NCBI RefSeq assembly: GCF_900109455.1
Contig: NZ_FOAG01000011.1
Span: 1-64,000 of the forward strand
Direction: 5' to 3'
Source of the DNA: Roseovarius azorensis
Lineage (GTDB): Bacteria > Pseudomonadota > Alphaproteobacteria > Rhodobacterales > Rhodobacteraceae
Length of the DNA stretch: 64,000 nucleotides
Shown piece after piece: positions 1-9,974 of this stretch. The notes under the pieces were generated by a model that made no database searches, was not told where the DNA came from, and saw nothing but the letters and a program-made list of their open reading frames with translations. Both the position numbers and the translations under genes were made by a program. Each line of letters starts with the position of its first letter. Within the stretch, counting starts at the first letter, position 1.

Positions 1-94
1 TCGCCGCCGTCAGCGTCGTCTTGCCGTGGTCAACGTGACCAATCGTGCCGATGTTAACATGCGGTTTCGTGCGGTCAAATTTTGCCTTTGCCAT
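1..94 (-). CDS. tuf: Elongation factor Tu, N-terminal fragment
   Basis: The first 31 codons of EF-Tu are visible. They read [16 protein letters not shown] and continue into the G1 P-loop GHVDHGKTT, which binds GTP. The protein delivers aminoacyl-tRNA to the ribosome in the cytoplasm. The ATG is preceded on the minus strand by a strong AAAGGAGG ribosome-binding site. The gene runs off the left edge of the window. It is the last gene seen of the str operon (rpsL-rpsG-fusA-tuf), separated from fusA by a long hairpin repeat. Confidence 0.97.
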   Translation of the reverse strand, partial: MAKAKFDRTKPHVNIGTIGHVDHGKTTLTAA

Positions 95-111
95 GATGGC
101 CTCCTTTGTTC

Positions 112-171
112 GGATGCCGGGCTCAGGCCCGGCCTACAGGTGATGGGTAGGCCGGGTTGATCCCGGCATCC
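112..171. repeat. Long imperfect hairpin between fusA and tuf
   Basis: Two arms (112-137 and 147-171) are near-perfect reverse complements, both built on GGATGCCGGG...CCGGCCTAC, with a loop of about 9 nt. The hairpin starts 3 nt beyond the fusA stop codon and ends before the tuf ribosome-binding site. It has no U-tract on the tuf side, so it is not a plain terminator. It looks like a dispersed REP-type element that may protect mRNA ends or partly attenuate transcription. Confidence 0.75.
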
Positions 172-173
172 CT

Positions 174-2297
174 TTATGCGTATTTCTTCTGGATCTCTTC
201 GGAGATGTTGTGCGGCACAGGTTCGTAATGCGAGAACTGCATGGTGAACTGGGCGCGCCCCGAGGACATCGAGCGCAGCGTGTTGATATAGCCGAACATG
301 TTAGCCAGCGGCACATTGGCATTGATCGCAATCGCGTTGCCGCGCTGTTCCTGCCCGGAGACCTGACCGCGCCGCGACGTGAGGTCGCCGATGACGTTGC
401 CGGTATATTCCTCGGGCGTCACCACCTCGACCTTCATGATCGGTTCCAGAAGTTTGGCCCCGGCCTTTTTCAGGCCCTCGCGCATGCCCATGCGGGCGGC
501 AATCTCGAAGGCCATGACGGACGAGTCCACATCGTGGAACTTGCCGTCGATCAGCGCCACCTTGAAGTCGATCACCGGGAAGCCGGCTAGCGGGCCGCTG
601 TCCATGACCGACCGGATACCTTTTTCAACGCCCGGAATGTACTCCTTCGGCACGGCACCGCCAACGATGCGCGACTCGAATGTGAACCCCTCGCCCGGCT
701 GTGTCGGCGAAATAACCAGCTTGACCTCGGCGAACTGTCCCGAACCACCCGACTGTTTCTTGTGGGTATAGGTATGCTCGACCTCGTGGCTGATGGTCTC
801 GCGGTAGGCTACCTGCGGCGCACCGATATTGGCGTCCACCTTGAATTCGCGGCGCAGGCGGTCGACCAGAATGTCGAGGTGCAATTCGCCCATGCCCTTC
901 ATGATGGTCTGCCCGGATTCGATATCGGTCTCGACGCGGAAGGACGGATCCTCGGCGGCCAGACGGGCCAGACCCGCTGACATCTTCTCCTGGTCGCCCT
1001 TGGTCTTGGGCTCGACCGCGATCTCGATCACCGGATCGGGGAAGGTCATGGTTTCCAGAACCACGGGCTTGACCGGATCGCAGAGCGTGTCGCCGGTGGT
1101 GGTCTCTTTGAGACCGGCCAGAGCGATGATGTCGCCGGCAAAGGCTTCGTCGATTTCCTCGCGGTTGTTCGAATGCATCATCATCATCCGGCCAACCCGC
1201 TCCTTGCGGCCCTTGGTCGAGTTCAGCATGGCATCGCCCTTTTTAAGGGTTCCCGAATAAACGCGGGTAAAGGTCAGCGATCCGACGAACGGGTCGTTCA
1301 TGATCTTGAACGCGAGCGCCGAGAACGGCTCTGCATCGCTGGCATGGCGCGCAATGTTGCGGGTCTCGGTCTCGTCATCCGGGGAGAAGCCCATGTAGGG
1401 CGGCACGTCAAGCGGCGAGGGCAGAAAGTCGATCACCGCGTTCAGCAGCGGTTGCACGCCCTTGTTCTTGAAGGCGGACCCCACCATGATCGGAACAAAG
1501 CTGAGCGACAGCGTGCCCTTGCGGATCAGCGAGCGCAGGGTTGCCTCGTCCGGTTCGATGCCCTCGAGATAGCCCTCCATCGCGGCATCGTCCATCTCGA
1601 CGGCGATCTCGATCAGGTTGGCGCGCCATTCGTCGGCCATGGCCTGAAGCTCCGGGCGGATCGGCTGCCGCACCCAGGACGCGCCCAGATCCTCGCCTTT
1701 CCAGACCCATTCTTCCATCTTGATCAGGTCAATCAGACCCTCAAGCTGATCCTCTGCTCCGATCGGCAGGGCGACAGGGGCCGGGATCGCACCGGTGCGG
1801 TCCCGGATCATCTTGACGCAGTTGAAGAAATCGGCACCGATCTTGTCCATCTTGTTGACAAACACCAGACGCGGCACCTTGTAGCGGTCGGCCTGACGCC
1901 AGACGGTTTCGGTCTGCGGCTCGACACCGGCGTTGCCGTCAAGCAGGCAGATCGCACCATCCAGCACGGCCAGCGAACGCTCTACCTCAATGGTAAAGTC
2001 GACGTGGCCGGGGGTGTCGATGATGTTGAAGCGGTACTTGGTGTCCGAGGTGCCCTCGGCGGTCGGATCTTCCTGGCGCTGCCAGAAGGTCGTGGTTGCA
2101 GCCGAGGTGATGGTGATACCACGCTCCTGTTCCTGCTCCATCCAGTCCATGGTTGCGGCGCCGTCATGGACTTCGCCGATCTTGTGAGACTTGCCGGTGT
2201 AGAACAGGATTCGCTCGGTTGTCGTGGTCTTGCCCGCATCAATGTGGGCCATGATCCCGAAATTCCGGTAGCGCTGGAGGGGATAGTCGCGTGCCAT
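174..2297 (-). CDS. fusA: Elongation factor G
   Basis: A 707-residue translational GTPase that drives ribosomal translocation and, with RRF, ribosome recycling. The N-terminal G domain shows the P-loop [12 protein letters not shown] (about residues 17-28), the switch II motif DTPGHVDF and the NKMDK base-specificity motif. Domains II to V follow, with the C-terminal elongation-factor signature region around [12 protein letters not shown]. The length is standard. The start [23 protein letters not shown] matches the family. It follows rpsG by 21 nt in the str operon and precedes tuf. Confidence 0.98.
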   Translation of the reverse strand: MARDYPLQRYRNFGIMAHIDAGKTTTTERILFYTGKSHKIGEVHDGAATMDWMEQEQERGITITSAATTTFWQRQEDPTAEGTSDTKYRFNIIDTPGHVDFTIEVERSLAVLDGAICLLDGNAGVEPQTETVWRQADRYKVPRLVFVNKMDKIGADFFNCVKMIRDRTGAIPAPVALPIGAEDQLEGLIDLIKMEEWVWKGEDLGASWVRQPIRPELQAMADEWRANLIEIAVEMDDAAMEGYLEGIEPDEATLRSLIRKGTLSLSFVPIMVGSAFKNKGVQPLLNAVIDFLPSPLDVPPYMGFSPDDETETRNIARHASDAEPFSALAFKIMNDPFVGSLTFTRVYSGTLKKGDAMLNSTKGRKERVGRMMMMHSNNREEIDEAFAGDIIALAGLKETTTGDTLCDPVKPVVLETMTFPDPVIEIAVEPKTKGDQEKMSAGLARLAAEDPSFRVETDIESGQTIMKGMGELHLDILVDRLRREFKVDANIGAPQVAYRETISHEVEHTYTHKKQSGGSGQFAEVKLVISPTQPGEGFTFESRIVGGAVPKEYIPGVEKGIRSVMDSGPLAGFPVIDFKVALIDGKFHDVDSSVMAFEIAARMGMREGLKKAGAKLLEPIMKVEVVTPEEYTGNVIGDLTSRRGQVSGQEQRGNAIAINANVPLANMFGYINTLRSMSSGRAQFTMQFSHYEPVPHNISEEIQKKYA

Positions 2298-2318
2298 GAT
2301 TCAAATGCCTCTGCAATA

Positions 2319-2789
2319 TTACCAGCGGTAGTGGCTGAACGCCTTGTTGGCATCGGCCATCTTGTGGGTGTCTTCGCGTTTCTTCACCGCCGAACCGCGG
2401 CTCTGAACGGCATCCAGCAATTCACCGGCAAGCCGCTCTTCCATCGTGTGCTCGTTGCGGCCGCGCGAGGCGTTGATCAGCCAGCGGATCGCCAGCGCTT
2501 CGCGGCGCTCGGGGCGCACTTCGACGGGCACCTGGTAGGTGGCGCCGCCCACACGGCGCGAGCGCACCTCGACAGCGGGCTTGATGTTGTCGAGCGCTTC
2601 GTGGAAGACCTCGACAGGCGCGCGCTTGATCTTGCTCTCGACCCGTTCGAGCGCGTTGTAGACGATCGTTTCCGCGACGGATTTCTTGCCGTCGATCATC
2701 AGGTTGTTCATGAATTTGGTCAGAACCCGGTCGCCATATTTGGCGTCGGGCAACACTTCGCGTTTTTCTGCGGCGTGACGACGGGACAT
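2319..2789 (-). CDS. rpsG: 30S ribosomal protein S7
   Basis: A 156-residue primary 16S rRNA-binding protein of the 30S head, contacting the E-site region. The sequence [15 protein letters not shown], the internal [16 protein letters not shown] segment and the ending [14 protein letters not shown] are diagnostic of S7, and the length is normal for alphaproteobacteria. It lies 12 nt after rpsL and is probably co-transcribed with rpsL and fusA. Confidence 0.98.
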   Translation of the reverse strand: MSRRHAAEKREVLPDAKYGDRVLTKFMNNLMIDGKKSVAETIVYNALERVESKIKRAPVEVFHEALDNIKPAVEVRSRRVGGATYQVPVEVRPERREALAIRWLINASRGRNEHTMEERLAGELLDAVQSRGSAVKKREDTHKMADANKAFSHYRW

Positions 2790-2801
2790 CTGTAATTCCT
2801 C

Positions 2802-3173
2802 TTATTTCGGACGCTTCGCGCCGTATTTCGAACGGCGTTGTTTCCGATCCTTGACGCCCTGCGTATCCAGAACGCCGCGCAGGATGTGGTAACGCACACC
2901 AGGAAGGTCTTTCACACGACCGCCACGGATCAGGACCACCGAGTGCTCCTGAAGGTTGTGGCTCTCGCCGGGGATATAGCTGATGACCTCAAAGCCGTTG
3001 GTCAGGCGCACCTTTGCAACCTTGCGCATGGCCGAGTTCGGTTTCTTCGGCGTCGTCGTATAGACGCGCGTGCACACGCCACGTTTCTGCGGGCAGCCCT
3101 GCAGGTGCTGTGACTTTGTGGTTCTGACTTTCGGCTGCCGCGGCTTGCGGATCAGCTGTTGGATCGTTGGCAT
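2802..3173 (-). CDS. rpsL: 30S ribosomal protein S12
   Basis: 123 residues, decoding-centre protein of the 30S subunit. It begins [13 protein letters not shown] and carries the conserved loops [12 protein letters not shown] and [13 protein letters not shown], the sites where streptomycin-resistance substitutions arise in other bacteria. The residues here are the usual sensitive-type K and P. A longer reading with 13 extra codons is open, but the family start at the internal ATG gives exactly the expected length. First gene of the str operon. Confidence 0.97.
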   Translation of the reverse strand: MPTIQQLIRKPRQPKVRTTKSQHLQGCPQKRGVCTRVYTTTPKKPNSAMRKVAKVRLTNGFEVISYIPGESHNLQEHSVVLIRGGRVKDLPGVRYHILRGVLDTQGVKDRKQRRSKYGAKRPK

Positions 3174-3524
3174 TCCGGTTCTTTCCCCGTCTCTCAACAC
3201 ATGTGTCTGCAAGAGGCCACCCCCCTGCGGTTAATCAAAAGCGCATCGCGCGTCCGCAATACGCAAAGACCGCAATCGCACCCTGTCTTTCGGGTCCGAC
3301 GCGGTGGGTTTCCAGAGGATCGGGGCAGCCTTGCCCGGATCTTGACCACTTCAGTTCTGATATCGGCGACGGGGCGACCCCCTGTGCCGGGATGTGGCGC
3401 GTATAGGGGGAGTCGCGGGGGTTGTCAACAGCCTCGCCCGGCGCTTGCGAAAGGGTTCGGCGGATGCGATGTATATCACGGCCAGCACTGCAAAAGAACA
3501 ACGCCAGACCGGGGTATTGAAGGC
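3174..3524. other. Intergenic region upstream of rpsL and the divergent glycosyltransferase
   Basis: About 350 bp with no supportable gene. It must hold the str operon promoter (minus strand) and the promoter of the divergent glycosyltransferase-like gene. I cannot pick a convincing -35/-10 pair for either. Short ORFs here are GC-rich frame noise without ribosome-binding sites. Confidence 0.6.
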
Positions 3525-3530
3525 ATGCGC

Positions 3531-4343
3531 ATGATTGGACTCTGCCGGTTTTCCTACCCAGCCCTCGGCGGCTTCAAACGCATGCATGAAACGCCGGAGG
3601 AGCGCGAGGCCTATCTTTATGCGCCCGAACGGATGGAGTTGCGATTCCGGCACTTTGAATGCCTCACCCTGCCCTCCATCGCCGCCCAGCAAAGCCCCGA
3701 TTTCACCTTTCTCATCGTCATTGGCGAAAGCCTACCGAAAACCTATCGCGACCGGCTGCATGATCTTACCGCAGGCGTGCCACAAATAAAGGTGGTGCAG
3801 TTTCCGCCGATGAAACAGCGGCTGGCGATGCAGCGCGCGATCAAGGAAGAACTGGGCGAGGACACGACCCATTCGATCCAGTTCCGGCTTGATGACGACG
3901 ACGCGGTGGCCGTCGGTTTCACCCGCAGCCTGCGCTGGTTCGTCAAGCACAGCGCCACCATGCGCAAGAACTGGCGCTACATGGCGATCGAATACAATCG
4001 CGGCTATTCGGTGCAGTTGTCGGATCAGGGGATCATGGCAGAAGAGGTGCAATCACCGTTCTGGGCCTGCGGGCTTGGCGTGCTGTTCCGCCCCGGCGAC
4101 CCGCTCACGGTGATGAATTTCGCGCATCACAAGCTGCATCTGGAAATGCCGACATTCCTGAACCCGACCCCGCGCATGTATCTGCGGGCCAAGCATGACG
4201 ACAACGATTCCGCCGACAGGTATCAGACCGGGCCGTTGCATCCGCTCAGCGCCGAGGAACGCAGCCTCTTTCAAAAACAGTTCAACGTGGACGAGGACCG
4301 AGTGAAAGCTGTCTTTTCTCCTCGGCCCGCGCCCGGCGGCTGA
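3531..4343 (+). CDS. Putative rhamnosyltransferase-like glycosyltransferase
   Basis: About 270 residues. It resembles the 'putative rhamnosyl transferase' family (GT-A like): N-terminal MIGLCRFSYPALGGF, the conserved arginine-rich ERMELRFRHFECLTLPSI segment, and an acidic nucleotide-sugar/metal motif FRLDDDDAVAV near residue 120. An AAGG ribosome-binding site sits 7 nt before the ATG at 3531. The ATG two codons upstream (3525) would be too close to it. The C-terminus overlaps the convergent EamA gene by about 60 bp. The acceptor and sugar are unknown. It may decorate surface polysaccharide. Confidence 0.65.
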   Translation: MIGLCRFSYPALGGFKRMHETPEEREAYLYAPERMELRFRHFECLTLPSIAAQQSPDFTFLIVIGESLPKTYRDRLHDLTAGVPQIKVVQFPPMKQRLAMQRAIKEELGEDTTHSIQFRLDDDDAVAVGFTRSLRWFVKHSATMRKNWRYMAIEYNRGYSVQLSDQGIMAEEVQSPFWACGLGVLFRPGDPLTVMNFAHHKLHLEMPTFLNPTPRMYLRAKHDDNDSADRYQTGPLHPLSAEERSLFQKQFNVDEDRVKAVFSPRPAPGG

Positions 4344-5202
4344 CCTGCGCCTCGCGGTAAAGCGTGAACAGGCCGCTGGCCACCACGATGGCCGCGCCGA
4401 TCAGGGTGATCGTCTGCGGCCAGTCGCCAAAGATCAGCCAGCCAAGGATCAGCGCCCAGAGCAGGCTGGTGTAACGGAACGGCGCCACAAAGCTGATCTC
4501 GCCCACCCGCATCACCATGATCGAACAGAGATAGCCGCCGATGATCATCACCGAGGCGCCCGCGATCAGGGCGACAGAGCGCATGTCGAGCGTCGCCCAC
4601 TCGCCGGTCAGGCTGGCTAGCCCAAAGGCCGCCATGATGCAGAACGATGTGATCAGCGTGACCAGCATCGAGGGCACATCGCGCGACAGCCTGCGCGTGG
4701 CCAGATCGCGCAGGGTGACAAAGGCGACCGCCGCCAGACCGTAGACCGAATAGACGTTGAACCCATCGGTGCCAGGCCGCACGATCAGCATGACGCCGAC
4801 AAACCCCGCCATGATGGCGCTCATCCGCCGCCATCCCACCGGCTCGCGGAAAAACAGCGCCGCCGCCAGCGTGATCGTCAGCGGCAGCGCCTGCATGATC
4901 GCGCTGATATTGGCAATCGGCATGTTGAAAAGCGCCGTGACAAAGAAATAGGCCGAGCCGATTTCGCCCACCATGCGCCAGAACACCGGTCCCCAGTCAG
5001 CACGCGGCAGGCGTCGGGCAAGCGCGCCCATGCGCCACGCGATCACCCCCACCAGCAACGTGGTCAGCACACCGCGCAGAAACATCACCTGAAACACTGG
5101 GATCTGCCCCGCCAGCCCCTTGATCATGGCATCGTTGACCGTGAACGCCGCCATCGCACCCATCATCAGAAATGCGCCGGTAAGATTGTCGGAGCGGGCC
5201 AT
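4282..5202 (-). CDS. EamA/DMT-family transporter
   Basis: 306-residue inner-membrane protein with about ten hydrophobic segments arranged as two EamA repeats (around residues 10-140 and 150-285), the drug/metabolite transporter architecture. The N-terminus MARSDNLTGAFLMMGAMAAF leads straight into TM1. Between the repeats is a GxxLIVRPG segment typical of this branch. The tail is basic and probably cytoplasmic. The substrate cannot be read from sequence. It overlaps the convergent glycosyltransferase gene and stands alone on the minus strand. Confidence 0.88.
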   Translation of the reverse strand: MARSDNLTGAFLMMGAMAAFTVNDAMIKGLAGQIPVFQVMFLRGVLTTLLVGVIAWRMGALARRLPRADWGPVFWRMVGEIGSAYFFVTALFNMPIANISAIMQALPLTITLAAALFFREPVGWRRMSAIMAGFVGVMLIVRPGTDGFNVYSVYGLAAVAFVTLRDLATRRLSRDVPSMLVTLITSFCIMAAFGLASLTGEWATLDMRSVALIAGASVMIIGGYLCSIMVMRVGEISFVAPFRYTSLLWALILGWLIFGDWPQTITLIGAAIVVASGLFTLYREAQVSRRARAEEKRQLSLGPRPR

Positions 5203-5270
5203 GATCTGCCTGTATCCTGATACTTTTGCCCGCGCATTACACAGGGATGGAGTCCGGGCGCAAGCGCATT

Positions 5271-6053
5271 TCAGTCCTGCGTCAGGGCTCGGTGCAATGC
5301 GCCGTGCAACACCGGGTTTGCAGCGACCACCCCGTCAAGCCGCGGCACAGGGTTGTTGAACCTCAGCGGCGCTGCCCGCCGGTCCGAGGTTGCCGCCCCC
5401 GCCTCGCGCAGGATCAGATCACCTGCCGCGATATCCCATTCCCATGTGGGGCGCAGGGTCAGCATCGCGTCATAGCGCCCCTCGGCGACAAGGCTGAGGC
5501 GATAGGCGAGCGACGGGCGGAACCCGCGCGTCACCTGCGGCACATGCCCGTCGCGCCACCGTTCGGGCGCGAAATTCGGCGTCGCGGCCAAGAGCGACGC
5601 CCCCGCCAGATCCGCCCGCGTGGCAGCCCGGATCGGCGCGCCATTCAGCTGCGTCCCCTGTCCGGTCGCGGCAGTATAGAGCTTGTCGCGCAGGGGCAGA
5701 TAAATGACGGCGGCGATGATCACGCCGCGCTCGGCCACCGCCAGCGAATGCGCCCAGGTGTTCGAGCCTTCGATAAAGCTGCGGGTGCCGTCGATGGGAT
5801 CGACAATAAAGACGCGCTCGCGATCAAGCCGCGTGGTATCGTCCTCGGTCTCTTCCGACAGCCAGCCATAGGCAGGACGGGCGGCGCGCAGATGCTCTGC
5901 CAGCATGGCATTCACCGCCAGATCGGCCAGGGTCACCGGCCCGCTGCCATCGGCCTTGTCGCGCACATTGAGCGACCTGCCGACATAGCGCGTGGCAATC
6001 CGCCCCGCCTCTCGCGCGGCCTCGACCAGCAAGGCCAGATCATGCACCGGCAA
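5271..6053 (-). CDS. 3'(2'),5'-bisphosphate nucleotidase / inositol monophosphatase family (CysQ-like)
   Basis: 260 residues of the lithium-sensitive Mg-dependent phosphatase fold. The metal-binding glutamates are in SEETEDD (about residue 66), the core DPIDGTRSF motif is near residues 86-94, and a W-D-IAAGDLI segment near residue 205 completes the site. The SEET and DPIDGT context fits CysQ, which hydrolyses PAP from sulfate assimilation, but inositol-1-phosphatase cannot be excluded. Its start overlaps the end of pmbA by 14 nt, so the two are probably translationally coupled. Confidence 0.83.
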   Translation of the reverse strand: MPVHDLALLVEAAREAGRIATRYVGRSLNVRDKADGSGPVTLADLAVNAMLAEHLRAARPAYGWLSEETEDDTTRLDRERVFIVDPIDGTRSFIEGSNTWAHSLAVAERGVIIAAVIYLPLRDKLYTAATGQGTQLNGAPIRAATRADLAGASLLAATPNFAPERWRDGHVPQVTRGFRPSLAYRLSLVAEGRYDAMLTLRPTWEWDIAAGDLILREAGAATSDRRAAPLRFNNPVPRLDGVVAANPVLHGALHRALTQD

Positions 6054-7386
6054 GCGTCAGCCCCTCGACCAGAAGCGATGGCACCACCCGGCTCAGATGC
6101 GCGCGCGCGTCATTGGCGGGCACGATCCGGCGCAGCATCTCGGGCAGACTGCCCGCGATGGTGCATTCATTCACGGGCCGGGTGATTTCTCCATTCTCGA
6201 CCCAGAATCCTGCGGCGCCGCGCGAATAGTCGCCGGTGTTGGGATTGATCGTGGAGCCGATCATCGAGGTCACCAACAGGCCGGTACCCATCTCGCGGAT
6301 CAGAACCTCGCGGCTGCGCGCGCCCTGCGTCAGGGCAATGTTCCATGTGCCGGGCGCGGGTGGCGCAGAGGTGCCGCGCGTTGCGTTGGCAGTGGATTGC
6401 ATCCCCAGCTTGCGCGCCGTGGCCAGATCGAGCGTCCAGCCCGTCAGAATGCCGTTTTCCACAATCCTGCGCGGCGCGGTCGGCAGCCCCTCGGCATCAA
6501 AGGGGCGCGAGCCGGTCAGGCGCGGACGGTGCGGATCTTCGGTGATCGACAGCGCAGCGGGCAAGACCAGATCGCCCAGCCGGTCGCGCAGCCAGGATGC
6601 ACCACGCGCCACCGATGCGCCATTGGCGGCAGCCAGAAGATGACCGATCAGGCTGGCGGCGATGCGTTCGTCAAACAGCACCGGATAGGTCCCCGTGGGC
6701 GGCTTGCGCGCTCCCAGCCGCGCGACCGCGCGCTCCCCGGCGGTTTGGCCAATCTCTCTGGCACCGCGCAGATCGGTCGCATAGACCCGGCTGTCGCCAT
6801 CATGGTCGCGTTCCATGCCGCTGCCCGTCCCGGCAATCGCAACGCAGGAGAGGCCGGTATCGGTGCGCTCATACCCACCGGAAAACCCGTTGCTCGCGGC
6901 GATATGCACAGCACGGCGGGAATAGGCGGCGGACGCCGACTGCACCTGCGTCACGCCGGTCACGGTCAGGGCCGCTGCCTCTGCCGCTTGCGCCATCTCC
7001 GCCAGTGCCGCCGGGGCCGGTTCAGGAGCGGGGTCACAGATCTGCAGGGCGTCAATGTCCCAGTTCCTGGCCAGTTGCCCCGGATCAGCCAACCCGGCAT
7101 AGGGATCCTCGGGCGCCTCGCGCGCCATGGCGACGGCGCGCTCGGCAAGCGCCGCGATGGTCTCTGGCCGCATGTCAGAGGCGGACACATTGGCCTGCCG
7201 CCCGCCGATCAGCACCCGCAACCCGATATCCACGCCCTCGGCGCGCTCGGCCTGTTCCAGCGTGCCGCCGCGCATGTCGATGGTCACCGACTGCCCGCGC
7301 AACGCCATGGCATCCGCTGCGCCGGCACCCGCCTTGATCGCGGCCTCGATCAGCGCATGGGTCAGATCATCGAGCGATTGGGGCAT
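6040..7386 (-). CDS. pmbA: Metalloprotease-related TldE/PmbA protein
   Basis: 448 residues. PmbA (TldE) is the non-catalytic partner of TldD, and the complex trims unfolded or modified peptides in the cytoplasm. Family features are the ALRGQSVTIDMRGGTLEQAER region, the FDERIAASLIGHLL segment, and the C-terminal stretch from LIREMGTGLLVTSMIG through YSRGAAGFWVENG. No HExxH is present, as expected for the TldE half. Start at the ATG behind an AAGGAG site. An upstream in-frame extension lacks a ribosome-binding site. tldD is not in the window. Confidence 0.9.
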   Translation of the reverse strand: MPQSLDDLTHALIEAAIKAGAGAADAMALRGQSVTIDMRGGTLEQAERAEGVDIGLRVLIGGRQANVSASDMRPETIAALAERAVAMAREAPEDPYAGLADPGQLARNWDIDALQICDPAPEPAPAALAEMAQAAEAAALTVTGVTQVQSASAAYSRRAVHIAASNGFSGGYERTDTGLSCVAIAGTGSGMERDHDGDSRVYATDLRGAREIGQTAGERAVARLGARKPPTGTYPVLFDERIAASLIGHLLAAANGASVARGASWLRDRLGDLVLPAALSITEDPHRPRLTGSRPFDAEGLPTAPRRIVENGILTGWTLDLATARKLGMQSTANATRGTSAPPAPGTWNIALTQGARSREVLIREMGTGLLVTSMIGSTINPNTGDYSRGAAGFWVENGEITRPVNECTIAGSLPEMLRRIVPANDARAHLSRVVPSLLVEGLTLAGA

Positions 7387-7452
7387 GGGCGTCTCCTTGG
7401 TGCCGCCATGAGGTAGACCGCGGCGGCAGGACGCGCAAGTGCGGCACATACT

Positions 7453-7480
7453 AAAAGACCGCGAGCGGACGCCCGCGGTC
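7453..7480 (-). terminator. Rho-independent terminator after the DUF2125 gene
   Basis: A 7-bp GC stem (GACCGCG/CGCGGTC, 7457-7463 with 7474-7480) is followed on the minus strand by TTTT. It lies just past the stop codon of the DUF2125 gene and ahead of pmbA, so it should separate the two transcription units. Confidence 0.7.
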
Positions 7481-7502
7481 GTGTCACATCAGCGGGGCGG
7501 CA

Positions 7503-9029
7503 CTATCTCAGGCGCTGCCCGTTGGCCAGCACCTGACCATCCTTGGTGACTTCGATGCGTGAGGTCAGCGTATCCTCGCCCTCGGCAGGCTCCGCAAAGA
7601 GCCCCATCATCATGCGCACGCCGGCGGCCTGATCTTGAGGCAGGAGGCCGATGGCGATCAGCTTGTCCAGAAGTGCATTGCCCCCGACGAGCGTGAGATC
7701 CAAGGCGCCCTCGGGGGCGGGCATGCCGCCAAAGCTGGTGAGATCGTCCTGATCAAAGACAAACGCACCCTCTCCGGTCAGCCTGGCCCCAGCGATACTG
7801 AGCGTGAGGTTGTTCAGATCGAGCGATTCGAGTTCCCCCGGCACCGCATTGTCCGCCTCGAGCTTTCCGGCTGTCGCCGGATCAAGTATGTCAAAGAAGA
7901 GCCGCCCCTTGCCCGACAGGTCCAGACCAATCGTCGCCGGATCGCGTGGCAGTTGCTGGCCGGGATCGAACAGGGCCCAGATCATGTCGGACATGGTAAA
8001 ATCGCTGAGATCGAGCGTGAGGGCGAAATCCTGCGCTTCCTCGCTCTTGATCAGGGGCGCTGCAAAGCTGAACCCCATGCGCGCCATGTTTAGCGTCACC
8101 GGAAAGGGCAGATCGGGGGAACTTACGGCGATCGCCATGTTATGACCCGCACCCGCATAGCGCAGCCCATCCGGTCCGATGGCCGTGGCGATGTTGCCGC
8201 GGTCGGAACTGTTGGTGCCTTCCAGCACATCGCCCGCATCCTCGAAACGGTAGGCGCTGCTGCCTGTTTCGTATTCGAAACGGCTGTCAAAGCGGAAACC
8301 GGCATTCAGACTCGCGGCGATGTTGTTGCCGTCGAACGACTGCGGAATTTCGCCCTCGCCCACGAACCGCGCCTTTGCGACGCTGCCGGTAAAGGCCAGC
8401 CGCCCCCCTTCGTCCGGTTCGGTGAAATCCAGATCATACGTCACGGGCCCGGCGGTCATCGTTTGGCTCAGCATGCGCATCTCGTCGCTCAGGTTGCTCT
8501 GGCTTGAGCCCGATACATCGGCAAAACGGATTTGCGCTGTTTTGATATCAAGACTTTCCCCACCCGCCATGAGATCAATCAGCGCCATCGAAAGCTCCGC
8601 AGCATCATAGGCGTATTGCATCGCCTCGGGAGAGCCCGAAACGGTCACGTTCAGACCCTGATGGGCGATCTCCATGGTGGTGGTCACCTGCTGACCCTCG
8701 TCATCCAGCGCCTCGACCGCAACCGGGATCTTCTCGGGCAGAACCACCGAAACCGTGCCATCGGCATTGCCGATCATCTGCACCTGCCCCATCCGCATCG
8801 AAACCGAGCCGGCACCCTCCGGCATCTGCATCGTCATGCCCATATCGCTGAGGGTGAGGGTGTTGCCGACCTGTTCTGGCTCGCCCGTCACCTCATAGCC
8901 GAAACCGCCGAGATAAGATTTCCAGTCCTGCCAGACCTGATCCGGGGTCAGGTCCGCCAGAGCGGATGTGGCTGAGACCGCAAGGGACAGCGCAAGCGCG
9001 CAGGTGGCGGCGGGTCGGAACGGGGCCAT
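7503..9029 (-). CDS. DUF2125 family periplasmic protein
   Basis: 508 residues beginning with a clear Sec signal peptide (MAPFRPAATCALALSLAVSATSALA; cleavage expected near residue 25). The rest is an acidic, beta-rich repetitive protein with DVWQDWKSYLGGFGYEV after cleavage and several alternating-hydrophobicity segments, matching the DUF2125 family of alphaproteobacteria, whose function is unknown. The ATG at 9029 is placed 8 nt from a GAAAGG site. The upstream TTG is less likely. It has its own terminator and is divergent from the SDR gene. Confidence 0.8.
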   Translation of the reverse strand: MAPFRPAATCALALSLAVSATSALADLTPDQVWQDWKSYLGGFGYEVTGEPEQVGNTLTLSDMGMTMQMPEGAGSVSMRMGQVQMIGNADGTVSVVLPEKIPVAVEALDDEGQQVTTTMEIAHQGLNVTVSGSPEAMQYAYDAAELSMALIDLMAGGESLDIKTAQIRFADVSGSSQSNLSDEMRMLSQTMTAGPVTYDLDFTEPDEGGRLAFTGSVAKARFVGEGEIPQSFDGNNIAASLNAGFRFDSRFEYETGSSAYRFEDAGDVLEGTNSSDRGNIATAIGPDGLRYAGAGHNMAIAVSSPDLPFPVTLNMARMGFSFAAPLIKSEEAQDFALTLDLSDFTMSDMIWALFDPGQQLPRDPATIGLDLSGKGRLFFDILDPATAGKLEADNAVPGELESLDLNNLTLSIAGARLTGEGAFVFDQDDLTSFGGMPAPEGALDLTLVGGNALLDKLIAIGLLPQDQAAGVRMMMGLFAEPAEGEDTLTSRIEVTKDGQVLANGQRLR

Positions 9030-9146
9030 GAACAAAACCTTTCGAAATAGGGCTGTTCGACAGCTTCCGATGTTGCGCGAGCGCGGTCAAGGGACGAACG
9101 CGCTGGAACTCGCCGCATCCCGGCGTTAGTTAAAGGGCGGATCATC

Positions 9147-9908
9147 ATGGGGGATACCATGGATATGCAAGGAAAATCCGTTCTCATCACCGGGGCCAGC
9201 AAGGGCATAGGCGCCGCGGCGGCGCGGGTCTTTGCCGCGGCGGGGGCGAATGTGGCGCTTGTCGCGCGCAACGGCGATGCGGTTGCCGATATTGCGGGGG
9301 AAATCGGGCCAACGGCCGTCGCCATCCCCTGCGATGTCAGCCGCTACTGGGAGGTCGAGGCGGCGGTCGAGGCCTGCCATGCCGCGTTCGGGCAACTTGA
9401 TGTGCTGATCAACAATGCCGGGGTGATCGAACCGATCACCATGCTGGGCGCAGCCGATCCGGAGGCCTGGGGTCATGCGATCGACGTCAACCTCAAGGGT
9501 GTCTTCAACGGCATGCGCGCCGCCCTGCCCGGCATGATGGTGCGCGGCGCGGGCACTATCCTGACGGTCAGCTCAGGCGCGGCGCACAACGCCCTCGAGG
9601 GCTGGAGCGCCTATTGCGCCTCCAAGGCCGGGGTGGCGATGCTGACGCGCTGTGCTGATCTTGAGGCGCGGGCGACGGGCGTCCGGGTCATGGGGTTGTC
9701 GCCCGGCACCGTGGCCACCGACATGCAGCGCGAGATCAAGGCAAGTGGCGTCAATGCCGTGAGCCAACTGGACTGGTCGGCGCATATCCCCGCCGATTGG
9801 CCCGCAAAGGCGCTGCTGTGGATGTGTAACGCCGATGCCGATGCCTTCATCGGCCAGGAAATCTCGCTGCGCGAAGAGAGCATTCGCAGGCGCGTGGGCC
9901 TGACATGA
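9147..9908 (+). CDS. SDR family oxidoreductase
   Basis: 253-residue short-chain dehydrogenase. The Rossmann glycine motif TGASKGIG is at residues 15-22, the structural NNAG motif near 90, and the catalytic Ser...Tyr-x-x-x-Lys as SSG...YCASK (about residues 133-157). It is most like NAD(P)-dependent alcohol/ketone reductases. The substrate is not predictable. The stop codon is followed within 70 nt by the flavoprotein gene in the same direction. Internal ATGs at codons 5 and 7 are alternative starts. Confidence 0.88.
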   Translation: MGDTMDMQGKSVLITGASKGIGAAAARVFAAAGANVALVARNGDAVADIAGEIGPTAVAIPCDVSRYWEVEAAVEACHAAFGQLDVLINNAGVIEPITMLGAADPEAWGHAIDVNLKGVFNGMRAALPGMMVRGAGTILTVSSGAAHNALEGWSAYCASKAGVAMLTRCADLEARATGVRVMGLSPGTVATDMQREIKASGVNAVSQLDWSAHIPADWPAKALLWMCNADADAFIGQEISLREESIRRRVGLT

Positions 9909-9974
9909 CCGGTGCGGGATTACGCAACTGGTCGCAGGCCATGCGATGAAGCGCCGACGACCGGCCGTCGCCAC

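Noticed and set aside
1173..2795. A 540-codon frame antisense to fusA and rpsG
   Set aside because: Shadow of strongly conserved genes in a GC-rich genome. Histidine- and arginine-rich with no family resemblance.
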